From Microplitis mediator (lineage: Eukaryota > Arthropoda > Insecta > Hymenoptera > Braconidae), in the NCBI RefSeq assembly GCF_029852145.1, contig NC_079976.1, forward strand, positions 20,548,617 to 20,612,616: a DNA stretch of 64,000 nucleotides, in the 5' to 3' direction. The notes beneath the pieces were generated by a model, which was given only the letters and a program-made list of their open reading frames with translations, searched no databases and had not been told where the DNA came from. A program made the position numbers and the translations under genes. Of this stretch, positions 45,440-55,200 are shown piece by piece. Numbering within the stretch: the stretch's first letter is position 1; the number at the start of each line of letters is the position of its first letter.

Positions 45440-45766
45440 CAATTACTGATTATTCAACGCCGAAACGGATTCCTGCAATAATTGGATGCAAAAGATTTTA
45501 GTTTTAAATGCCTTACTGATTATTCTACGCCTAGGGCGGATTCCTGCAGTAAGGTTAGTAATAAATTTACGATCTTTGACTATTTCTTATTGATTATTCG
45601 ACGCCGTAGCGGATTCCTGCAATAAGAATTAGTCTAGATAAATTAAGAAATGCCTCATTGATTATTCAACGCCGAAACGGATTCCTGCAATAAGGTTTAT
45701 GTTGAAAATATTAAAAATCCTCTTATTGACTTTTCAACGCGTAGGGCGGAATCCTGCAATAAGAGG
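45440..45766. repeat. Five tandem stem-loop repeats in the 5' LTR of E
   Basis: Units at 45440-45484, 45511-45554, 45584-45628, 45653-45695 and 45719-45766. Outer arms: caattactg/caataattg, ccttactg/cagtaagg, ttcttattg/caataagaa, cctcattg/caataagg, cctcttattg/caataagagg. The arms change in a paired way, while the inner core gattattc(a/g/t)acgcc...cggattcctg is kept. In unit 1 the only mismatch on the plus strand becomes a G-U pair on the minus (transcribed) strand. Confidence 0.8.
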
Positions 45767-46110
45767 GTTCCGGGATATGTGACCGCATCATTAGCTAACT
45801 TAATTGCAAAATGGCGTTAAGTCATGAACACTTGGGCTCAAATCAAATCTTTCCCTTTCTTTTTCTTTTTCTTTTTCTTTTTTACAAATCTGTTATATTT
45901 TATTTTTGTTATTTTTCATCTTCATGCTCACCTACTCGAGTAACTGTGAGTGGATCGATGTAATCCGAATATATTATTTAATTTTTTTTTGGTTTTCATT
46001 GTCAGTTAAAAAAATAGTTTTAAGAATAACTAACTTGTAAAAATTGTTAACCCTGTTAATGGCTACGGCTGTTGGGTTTGTTTGTTTATAAATAAATTAA
46101 TAAATAAATA
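45766..46110 (+). mobile_element. 5'-truncated LINE insertion in the 5' LTR of E
   Basis: 345 bases flanked by the 8-bp duplication aataagag (45758-45765 and 46111-46118). It ends in an (aaat)n-type tail, as non-LTR elements do. The 5' end reads TASLANLIAKWR-like text after a stop-free start, consistent with the end of a LINE ORF2. The 3' LTR lacks it, so it arrived after E. Confidence 0.75.
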
Positions 46111-46441
46111 AATAAGAGTGCACGAAATTTCGACGTTCGAATCTTCGCGGGCCGTAAATTTTAAGAACCGACTAGCCCTGAGCTATGGGTGCTCAGGCTT
46201 TTTATCAACTTTGGTTGGTGATTTGATGGGGAATTTATAATCATTGTCATTGGTGGAAAGTGACGACAGTTTATTATTTATTCGTTAAACTTATTGCAGG
46301 TGTATTCCGACTATTCTTTGCCGCATAAAATGGTGAAAAAGCTGACGCTGCGTTTTCGCGCGCTTTTCAAAGAGGAGCTCAGAAATAATTTTTTAAAATA
46401 ATTATTAAAATAAAAAAAAAATTATTTGGACATAACACAAG

Positions 46442-47170
46442 CATGAATTAATTCTTATCAGATCAAACACTGATATTCATGCATATTTACATACACCTGC
46501 TGCTGCTGGTGACGCTGCTGAAATAGTTAAAATAGTTTTTAATAAAGTGGAATGGAATGTTCCATACATTGCAATGTCGGATAAGCAGAAGATTCAAGCA
46601 CTAAGTTTCATCTTAAATGATCCAGCTATTCCATTAAGCTGTCGTACATGGCAATTATTCGAATATTCACTACTTCCGAAAACAACAAAACATGTTTGGC
46701 CTATTAAAACTTCAACACAATTGGAGAAACTACGACATCTGGTTCTAGGATTTCAAACTGCAAGAAAAAATATTGTGACCAAAAATTCCAGCCACTTTGA
46801 TCGTTGTAATATCCGAGATGTTAAAGTTCTCCTTAATTCCCAAAGATACCCATATGGAAATTTAAATCTAATTATTAATCGCAATCAGTATGCTTTATTG
46901 TATGATATGTATACTAATTTTCAAACGTCATACTATAATGAAGAGCCGGAACAATTGTTGACTAAAGCAGGATTTTTGGAAGAAGCACCACTCTACATTA
47001 TCGGTTGTTCAGAACAAAATGAATCAATCAAATCTGGACCAGTGGACATTCGTGTTGAATTTGAATCAAATGATCAGTTTCCTGATCAGACATCAGCATA
47101 CTGCTTAATTCTGCATGATCGTATTATTGAATACAATTCATTAAGTAGTATTGTAAAAAAATTAACTTAA
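46442..47170 (+). pseudogene. Polinton major capsid protein, 3' part
   Basis: Continues the capsid frame of 12470-12964 after E and the second CAAG. It is open for about 240 codons: HELILIRSNTD, NKVEWNVPYIAMSDKQK, SCRTWQLFEYSLLPKTTKHVW and a C-terminal block LNLIINRNQYALLYDMY. It ends at TAA 47170. This half is undamaged. The gene's C-terminal jelly roll is thus intact in sequence though it lacks a start. Confidence 0.85.
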
Positions 47171-47445
47171 TAATAAATGTATTAGAAAACAAGGTTGAGA
47201 GAAATAAATAAATTTTCACAATTAAAATACGTTTTAATAATAATTCTATTTTGCTTATACCTAATACACATAATTAATTAATTAATATATCATGATAAGT
47301 ACATATAATTATATTTAAGTTGGAAAAAATCATAAGTATGAATTTATAATTATTTTAATGCATCTTTCAGTTTTTTACACTTAGTACAATCTTTTTTGTA
47401 AGGATAAAGATTAATTCCCGGAACATCTTAATCAGGACTTGTAAT
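47171..47445. other. Convergent gap between Polinton genes
   Basis: AT-rich intergenic sequence between the 3' ends of the capsid gene and the minus-strand gene. AATAAA-like stretches (for example aaataaataaattttc near 47207) could serve as polyadenylation signals. Confidence 0.4.
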
Positions 47446-48162
47446 TTAATTGTGTTCAATGCAAAACTTATAGTCCATAATTTTAAAGTTCTGTTTTAAA
47501 TTAATTGGTAGTTTATCCCAGACGAAGCGTATTTGAGATCGAGCAAATTGAAGAATGAACACGTCATCCAGACAAGCAATGTCAACGGCATCCATTTTTC
47601 TCAAATCTGATAGTTGGTAGAATAACTGTACTGACTTCTCATAGGATGGCTTACAGCCCCAATATTCCAAAAACCATTGTTTTAGCTGCTGAACAGTTCT
47701 CTATGAACAGGCATACTGTCCGAGTTTAGTGTGGTTGAATCTGAATGCGCATCGAGGTCTATTCATATTTCCGAGATTATCAATTGAAAAGAATCTCATT
47801 AGTTCTAAATCAATAACTGGGACTGCATAATCAATCATTTCTTCGAGTCGTTTTTGCATTGTTGGTTCTTGTACATGAAAATATCGTGCATTCTGAACTA
47901 GTTGTTTTACTATAGGTTTCAATGATTCATAAGGATGATCAACAGTATCCCAGTGAATACCATGACGATTCCCATCTTGATCTTCACTTTGTCGTACAAT
48001 CACAGTGTCGGTGTACTAAATAGGTGGTTTGAATACACAAATTTTGCACTGATAAACACCATTTGCATTATTTAGGTTATTAATATCAACTACACAGAGT
48101 TCCTCGATGATAAATTTTCCATTAGGAACTATACAACCAACAAAATCCACTATATACTCCAT
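47446..48162 (-). pseudogene. Polinton gene with exonuclease-like (RNase H-fold) pattern, two stops
   Basis: One frame of 238 codons from ATG 48162 (MEYIVDFVGCIVPNGKF) to TAA 47446, broken by TAG near 48017 and TAG/TAA near 47703. The layout (IVDFVGC start; HGIHWDTVDHPYESLKPIV; YFHVQEPTMQKRLEEM; VIDLELMRFFSI; RCAFRFNHTKLGQYACS) parallels uncharacterised arthropod mobile-element proteins with a degenerate DEDD-type exonuclease look. The assignment is by pattern only. The start overlaps the end of the gene upstream by 13 bases. Confidence 0.45.
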
Positions 48163-48452
48163 TGTGATTTATTTATCGACGATACGACTGTCCGCAATTT
48201 TTCAAGATTTTGAATCATTTTATATAAGCTCTTTATTGAATCTTTAAGAGCAATACAACTTGGACACGATGTGTCTCGTTGACTTCTGATGATATCCAAA
48301 TTTTTATAATAAGAAAATAGATCACGAAGAAAGGAACTAATAAACTCAGGATATACGTCACCAAAATAATTTTCTACTATTTCATCAGTATCTATCATAC
48401 CAGGATGACTTATACGTAAAAAATGTATTTCACTATCACTAAGTTCCTCCAT
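48150..48452 (-). CDS. Small Polinton protein of unknown function
   Basis: 100 codons from ATG 48452 (MEELSDSEIHFLRISHPG), mostly helical, with a CPSC pair (SCPSCIALK). It overlaps the next gene by 13 bases in another frame. A TATA box and a heat-shock element lie upstream. I do not recognise the family. Confidence 0.5.
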   Translation of the reverse strand: MEELSDSEIHFLRISHPGMIDTDEIVENYFGDVYPEFISSFLRDLFSYYKNLDIIRSQRDTSCPSCIALKDSIKSLYKMIQNLEKLRTVVSSINKSQWSI

Positions 48453-48495
48453 TTAGCACAGCTATAACTACGAGGATTGAACTAAAAAGCTAGAG

Positions 48496-48507
48496 CTTTT
48501 ATAATGG
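48496..48507 (-). promoter_or_regulatory. TATA box of the minus-strand Polinton genes
   Basis: Minus strand attataaaagctc lies about 45-55 bases upstream of the ATG at 48452, similar to the TATA before the polymerase fragment. Confidence 0.5.
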
Positions 48508-48751
48508 TTACTCCCCCTCTGAAAAATGCTCTTTGTGGGGATTTCTACAGAAAACATAATTTGGGAATACAAAGCAAAAAATGATTGGTTCAAAACCGGT
48601 TAGATCAACCGTTCAAACCCCTACTTCTAATATAATAAAAAATATTCTTGGAAAAACTTTCAAATTTTTGTCCATAACCCGCCCCCTAACAGCTGTTAAA
48701 ATGATTTAGAATAATCAGGATTAAAAATTAAACCCCCACCAATATGTGCGG

Positions 48752-48779
48752 GAAAATTCGAGAACGTTCTCGAATGTTC
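48752..48779. promoter_or_regulatory. Six-unit heat-shock element
   Basis: Alternating GAA and TTC triplets at exact two-base spacing: GAA 48752, TTC 48757, GAA 48762, TTC 48767, GAA 48772, TTC 48777. This is a perfect array of six inverted nGAAn units, twice the minimum three for HSF trimers. It is about 250 bases upstream of the TATA box of the minus-strand genes. Confidence 0.8.
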
Positions 48780-48799
48780 AGCCCCCCACCAAATCCCTT

Positions 48800-49020
48800 T
48801 CCCAATCCTGCATAAAGCAGTAAAAATTTGAAAATATATAGTAATATAACGAACACTGTTTTAAAATCCGCGACGGAGATGCGAACAACCCCAGTACCGT
48901 ATACGGTCACCCACGTGTGTAAAAAAAAATTATAAATTCAAAGTCCGGAAAATAAAAATGATGATAAATATGACCTCAATTAATATTTAAATTTTAAATA
49001 AAATAATAATGTTATTAAAT
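48800..49020. other. Junction region between the Polinton and gypsy A
   Basis: AT-rich. Neither the right end of the Polinton nor the outer end of gypsy A's LTR could be fixed; no terminal repeat was seen. Confidence 0.4.
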
Positions 49021-49024
49021 TACA

Positions 49025-50563
49025 AATAAATAAAATAAGGGTGTGCCTGGACCAGCTCCTCAGGCTGGATTAGTGCACGTAGGCGCCAGACCGTTTATAC
49101 AAAACGGACAAAAATAATTTATCAGGAGGAAATTTGCGAGGATTGATCCGAGCGAGTAGCTTGTTCGAAGCGGACAACAATCGAATGAAATTAGAAAAAG
49201 AAAAAATCAAAAAATAATAAGCACTGTTAAATATTGAAACGAAGTTGAGGTCCACCCCTCTAGTGGGGATGAATCAACCGTCCGTTACCCATTTAAATTA
49301 AATGGGCCCGTGTCCCTTTTAGCTAGTAAGCTAATTATTTGGTAACTGATCCTGGTGTTACCCGGTTCGTAAGGACCAGACGACCGGTTGGCCTTGAATT
49401 TATATATGCAAACTGCACATAAAGGATCGGGAATCGTGGGGCGTTATAAATTATATGAAAAGAAATGAGATTACAGGTATTTATGTAGCAAGCCAAAGAG
49501 TGATAAGCACGAGAAGTTGAAAAGGTGTAAAAAATAATAGAATTGTTATACTTACTTATAAACAACTGGTTCAATGATGCAGGAAAATAGAAAATAGCAG
49601 GTAATAATTAAAAGAAACAATTGTGGCCTAAGCTCCACAATTGTTTATTAAAAACCACACAAAAAGGTGGATTACGGGGTTACCGCCTTCTATAGGAAAT
49701 GCTATAGGCTGTGGTGCACGACCAAGGTCGTACGAGGCTGCGCAAGGCACACCTCTACGGGGTTGCCGTCTTCTGCAGCGCAAGGATGCAGGCTAGGGTG
49801 TATGAATAACTCATACGGGGATGCAGGAATGTATATCCCCACGGGATTACCGTCTTCTGCAGCGCAAGGATGCAGGCTGGGTTGTACGAATAACTCGTAC
49901 GAGGAGATAGGAATGTATGTCCTCTGCGGGGTTTCCGCCCTCTGTAGCGCAAGGATACAGGCCAGGATGTATGAATAATTCATACAGGATATAGGAATGT
50001 ATATCCCCACGGGATTACCGTCTTCTGCAGCGCAAGGATGCAGGCTGGATTGTACGAATAACTCGTACGAGGAAATAGGAATGTATGACCTCTGCGGGGT
50101 TTCCGCCTTCTGTAGCGCAAGGATACAGGCTAGGATGTGTGAAAGCACACAGGATAAACCAAGGTAAATCCCTACGGGGTTTCCGTCTTCCATAGTGAAG
50201 CTATGGGCTAGAGTTATCTAATAGTAAAGCTTAGAAACTAATAGATAAGCAGGTTAGTTAAAAATTAAAAAAAGGTTAAAATGTAAACTATATTTATAAT
50301 GACATAACGGAAGTGAAAATGAGATAAACTGAGTATAAACTGATAATTATTGGCGCGTAGGCCTTTTTATAGATTCACGTCGATGCTATCGCGTCGACGT
50401 GATGCGCATCCCTTCCATTTGAAATACAAGTGGAGAGGGATTATTAAATAATAATAATAATTAAGTGTAATCTAGTGGGTAAACCAGGTAACACATGGTA
50501 ATTACCCAGGGTAACTGCCTATTATCATGGCACGATAAGGAGGTATTTATAAACCTCGTTACA
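49025..50563 (-). repeat. 3' LTR of gypsy A (left border uncertain)
   Basis: The right end ...CCTCGTTACA at 50563 is followed by cccccgggcc, which on the minus strand is a polypurine tract next to TGTAACGAGG, the LTR start. The left border is a guess. The other LTR of A is apparently interrupted by element B, so the two could not be compared. Confidence 0.45.
49680..50215. repeat. About 83-bp tandem repeat array in gypsy A LTR
   Basis: agcgcaaggat(g/a)cagg recurs at about 49779, 49861, 49944, 50031 and 50113, with flanking partial units (about 49697 and 50194). Each unit carries tac(g/c)gggg...accgtcttctg and small palindromes such as aactcgtacgag or aactcatacgg. False open frames (49667-50193) run through it because the period is near a multiple of three. 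Confidence 0.85.
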
Positions 50564-51379
50564 CCCCCGGGCCAGACTGGAAGTTACTCGGTGACTTTCA
50601 GTCGAAAACAAGTTGAAAAGTACCATGATGATAGGCGATTACGTACAATTATTCTGTAAAATAATAATAAGAAAATAATCAATTATTACAAATCAATAGT
50701 TAATGACAATCAACAATAATTAATTATAATAATATTCGGTACTTAATACGTTATATATCAGGTAACATCCTTAGGATTCATCAATATCCTTTTTTTTTTT
50801 AAATAAAATAAAAGTAAATTACAAAATAATAAACGAGTTACAATAAATTATCACATGTTTAACTTGATGTCAGGTAATCTCGGTATAAAATACTTGGTTA
50901 TTCGTAAATTAAATGTTACCTTCTTAATAAATAGTCTTATATAATATTATATTATTTATATCTTTTCTTTCCCTCTTAACATTTATAAATTCTATTTTAA
51001 CTGTTATTCTTAAACAGTCTTAAATTTATTTGTAACATCACATATATATTTATTTAGCATGATATATTTAGTCATATTATTATTGTTTTTTTTTTTTTTT
51101 CGGTGATATCGTTAATGATATGAGTAATATTTAAATTGTTAATTAATAAGATACTGGTCATTTCGCATTCTGAGGTACAAACAAATCTTTTACAAAATAA
51201 AACTTGAGTAATTAAATGAAATATAAGATTTTTTTTTTTCTCTCTTTTTTTTTTTTTTTTAAATTTCGGGTGAAGCCCAGAAAAATCAAAATAGAAATAA
51301 AACATAAAAATAAATAAATGGACTCACTGAACATGTTACCTCAGGTGCGAGACACTTGGTTTGATGCAGATGATGGTGA
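50564..51379 (-). other. 3' untranslated region of gypsy A
   Basis: AT-rich, with poly-T runs near 50790, 51088 and 51230. The polypurine tract lies at 50564-50575. No gene seen. Confidence 0.5.
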
Positions 51380-52114
51380 TTATGGTGGTAGGATGTCCAC
51401 GGCCCCTCTGTCTTCTCTGCTCAGGTTCACCCGAGTTCTGCAGGCTCTGCATTTAGGGTCAAAGTATGGGTGTTGCGTCTTGCATGATAGACAAAATTCT
51501 TTCATCAGCTCGAAACCAGCGGATGATGAGGACAGGTACGGACAGGCGTTGTTGTTATGTCCTACTCGTAGACAGCTTGTACAATAATCGTCTCCAAATT
51601 TGGCGTTGGAGCACTCTTGGTGGGAATGTCCCTTCCTTTTACATCGGAGACATCCAGTTGACCCGGGTACCGATGATAATCTGGTTTCAGCGGTCTGGGT
51701 TCCCACTGTTCTGGTAGCTGGTGGTAATACTTCGACTTTTTGGCACAATGTTCGCCAATAAGTTCTCCAGGTCTCTTCTGATATAGTGTCACGCAGGTCA
51801 TACTGGCTCTCGTGCGTAGATTTTCCGATTCTGATAGTCAATGGCACGACAAATGGTACGGTCGTGAAGTCAGGTGGCGTTGTAACAATTACTGGTTTTG
51901 GTACTGGATTGACAAATGATATGTCGCTGATTTCGACTAACTTGCTGTTAGGTTGTTCATACACGATGGTGCGTCGGTGTTCTCTGGTCACATGGAATCG
52001 ATATAATAAATTTGGAGTGGTCGGTATATTGGGACCAATAAATGCAGGTGCCTTGAACACGGGGTTACTCCAATAATTTCGTAGGCTGGATCGACGAGCG
52101 CTCTCTTCGGTCAT
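51380..52114 (-). CDS. Gypsy A ORF3, zinc-knuckle protein downstream of pol
   Basis: 244 codons. The C-terminal half has two CCHC knuckles, CLRCKRKGHSHQEC and CTSCLRVGHNNNAC, then a zinc-ribbon-like CLSCKTQHPYFDPKCRAC. The N-terminal half has no known motif. It starts 125 bases after the pol stop and would need its own transcript or reinitiation. Element B carries a longer homologue with the same C-terminal pattern (FDPxCxxC), so it is a true component. RNA binding is likely; it resembles a nucleocapsid placed at the 3' end. Confidence 0.7.
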   Translation of the reverse strand: MTEESARRSSLRNYWSNPVFKAPAFIGPNIPTTPNLLYRFHVTREHRRTIVYEQPNSKLVEISDISFVNPVPKPVIVTTPPDFTTVPFVVPLTIRIGKSTHESQYDLRDTISEETWRTYWRTLCQKVEVLPPATRTVGTQTAETRLSSVPGSTGCLRCKRKGHSHQECSNAKFGDDYCTSCLRVGHNNNACPYLSSSSAGFELMKEFCLSCKTQHPYFDPKCRACRTRVNLSREDRGAVDILPP

Positions 52115-52239
52115 TTTTCAGGTTTAATTGGCTCACAGTGATGTTTCACGTTCGATGATGGCGTAGGTGGTAAAGTGTCTCGCCCCTTGGTGTTGTTCAG
52201 GCGGTCGACTCTGTGAAATTAAAAAGGTACATTAATTAC

Positions 52240-55200
52240 TCAAGTGTGACGTGTAGACCTTCTAGGCACTTTTAAATCTGATAATTTATAAGTGCCGATA
52301 ATTTTATTATCCTCATCACAAATGGTAGCCATGCTTGCTGATATGAATTTATTTATGAAAAATGGGCCCTTTCTGGGTGGAACGAGCTTACCAGCGATCC
52401 CTTCTGCTTTTCGACTCAGAGTTTTTGATTTAATATATACTTCGGTACCAACTGTTAAGTTGGTTTCAGGTCGCGGAGATTTTCGCGCAGCGGTTTGCAC
52501 GTCTTGTGCCTTTAGCATTTTTAGTTCGACAAAATGTCGAATCTCATCTAATAAATTCATGAGTTGCTCACGCTCCACAGGTTTATTTACCTCAGGTATT
52601 AAAGATACGTCGCGGTGCAGTTCAAGGTATCTAGGATCTCTGCCGAAATTGAGGAAGGCAGGACTGCATGCAAGGGAGCTGTGAATGGATGTATTATAGG
52701 CGTAAGTTAGCTCAGGTAGCCACTCATCCCATTTATTATGTTTGTCGGTTAGATAAGATCGGATCATGGTTTTTAGATTTCGGTTTATTCTCTCAATTGG
52801 ATTAGATTGAGGAGAATAAGGTGGAGTAAATTCGTGGGCAGTCTGCGTTAAGTTTAAAAATGAAGTTACGTCTTTGTTTGTAAATTCGGTGCCATTATCA
52901 GAGATAACGACACGTGCAGGTCCCCATCGTCTAAAAACATCGCGTAGAAATTCTACTGCTTTTCTACCGGTCGGTTCAGATGTTGCTTTTAGTTCAAGGT
53001 AGCGAGTATATACGTCACATAACACGAATAAATGTGTTTTGCCGTGAGTTGAACGCGGTAGTGGTCCGACTGTGTCGATCGATACGCATTCCCAAGGTTC
53101 AGTAATAGGTCGATGACCCTCAGGAATATTAGGGGGATTTGTATCAGGTTTGTGTAAGAGGCAGGTTTTGCATTTGTTGACAAAGTCACGTGTGTCTTTG
53201 TACATTCCTGGCCAGTAATATTTTAGAGTCAGGTGTTCGTACGTTTTGTTTATACCGAAATGTCCGGATGTATTTGTGTCATGTACTTGTGCTAATATTT
53301 CTTCACGACTTTCTTCAGGTACAACAAGTTTCCAGTTTTCGGGTGATTCTTGTAAATAATTAAACGGCGTTCGATGTCGATAAAAATATAGTTTATCGTC
53401 AATTATTTTCCATTGTGGGAATCGATTAGGAAAGTCGGTTACGTCTTGTATTTTCCGGTTGTACCAGTCATAGCTAATGGCTCGGTATAAAGTACGGTGT
53501 TGACAGTTATCGATTTTTACGTCAGCGTCATCGTAAACTCGAGACAACGCGTCCGCGGCTTCGTTTTCGGTGCCTTTGCGGTGAGTCATGGTGATTGGAA
53601 AACATAAAAGTTCCATGGCCCATCGCGCTAGTCGTCCGCGGGGATTTTTAATGTCTTTCAGCCATGTTAAACTGGCGTGGTCAGTTATTACCGTTACGGG
53701 ATATCCCTCTAAATATCCCCTTAATTTTTTAAGGGCCCACACGACGGCAAGGCATTCACGTTCAGTAGTCGTGTAGTTAGATTCATGTTTGTTTAACGGT
53801 CTCGATATTGCGGTGATTACGTATTCGCGATCTTCCCCTTGCTGGGTTAGTAACGCGGCAATACCGGAGTCGCTTGCGTCGGTGTAAAGTAAAAACGGTA
53901 ATGTATAGTCGGGTACTGACAAGGTTGGAGCGTCGAGAAGAGCTTGTTTTAACTCTTCAAATGCGGTTTGTTCTGTCTCCGTCCATTGCCAGGGTATTTT
54001 GTCGCTAGTCAATTTGTTTAACGGGTTTTGTGCCCGAGTAACGTCTTTTAGATGTCGACGATACCAGTTTACCATCCCCAGGAATCTCCGTAGTTGTTTC
54101 CGAGTTGTCGGAGGCGGATATGTGCTGATCGCAGCAGTTTTCTCTGGGTCCGGTGAAACTCCTTCACGAGAAATAATGAACCCTAAGAATTTTATTGATT
54201 CTTGACAAAAGTTACATTTTTCTCGTTTTATGTCTAGTCCAATTTGTCGAAATGTGTCAAATAATAGCTCAAGTATTAACAGGTGTATGTCAAAGGTGGG
54301 CGTAGCAATTATCCAATCATCCATATATGATTGAATAAAGTTTTCCCAATAGGCCGGTAACGATTTGTGTTGCAAAAGACGTCGAAACGCCTTCTTGACT
54401 TCGTCCATTGCAGCTTGGTACGTCGCGGGGGCAGTTTTTAAGCCTTGCGCCATTTTTACGAATTTGTAAAACCCTTTACCTTCGACTGCAAATGCTGTTA
54501 AATGACGGTCTTCTTCGCGTATTAATATTTGGTAGTACGCGTTACTACAGTCAATCGTCGATCGATATTCTCCCTCGCGTACAACTTCGAGTACGGTATC
54601 CATGCGAACCATGGGATACGCAACAAACTTAGTTACCGCGTTTAGCGGGCGAAAATCGATACACATGCGCCAATGTTCCGGCTTACTTCCGTCAAAAGGT
54701 GGAAGTCCTGGTAATGACTTTTTTCGCACCATTACGGGTTGACAGCTCCATTCGCTGGTGCTGGGTCGTATCACCCCGTCTGCTAGCATATTATCGACAA
54801 TCATATGCATAGCTTGTCTCACGATCGGTGTTCTGCGGTAATTTTTGACACGAATGGGCTTTGAATCGGTTAATTCGATTTTATGTTCGACGACGGTGAT
54901 AGTGCCGAGGGTTGCATCTTTCATCTTTTCGAATTCGCGATCGAGGAATTTATTTAATCGGTCTTGTTCCGCGGTGATAGTACGATAAATTAATCCCGGT
55001 AATTTGGTAGAGGAACTGTGATAAGTGTCGTCCGTATGTTTCCATGTCCACGTATAGTTAACGGTATTAATTTTTATGTGGTGTCGCGTCATGAATTTTA
55101 ATCCGATTATTATCTCGTCGGGCATGTCTTCAAAAATTTCGAACCAGTCCTCGATGTCAATTTTATTGATAATGAAACTCAGATAAACTTTCTCAGTACT

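Larger units (their letters stand above)
12966..46437 (-). mobile_element. Envelope-bearing gypsy-type LTR retroelement E (with nested insertions)
   Basis: Ends TGTTATGTCC...GGACATAACA, flanked by 4-bp duplications CAAG (12962-12965 and 46438-46441) inside the Polinton major capsid gene. Transcription runs on the minus strand: 5' LTR 44654-46437, primer site matching tRNA-Leu, gag, protease x2, RT, RNase H, an acidic region, a macro-like domain, env, then a 4-kb tail and 3' LTR 12966-25090. Removing the nested hAT, G, Kolobok, Penelope and LINE insertions leaves about 15 kb, large for a gypsy element. All coding regions are damaged: part of RT including the YxDD box is gone and no integrase is found. 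The two LTRs differ by only about 2-3 % by eye. Confidence 0.85.
44654..46437 (-). repeat. 5' LTR of retroelement E
   Basis: 1784 bases, TGTCATGTCC to GGACATAACA. Removing a LINE insertion (45766-46110 plus one 8-bp duplication) leaves about 1431 bases, matching the 3' LTR. The site GTGCTCAG near 46190 is the intact counterpart of the hAT target in the other LTR. Confidence 0.9.

Noticed and set aside
49667..50193. Open frames with repeated SYELF/AEDGNPVGIY motifs resembling a repeat protein
   Set aside because: They come from the 83-bp tandem repeat in an LTR; frames exist on both strands and no start or neighbours support a gene.
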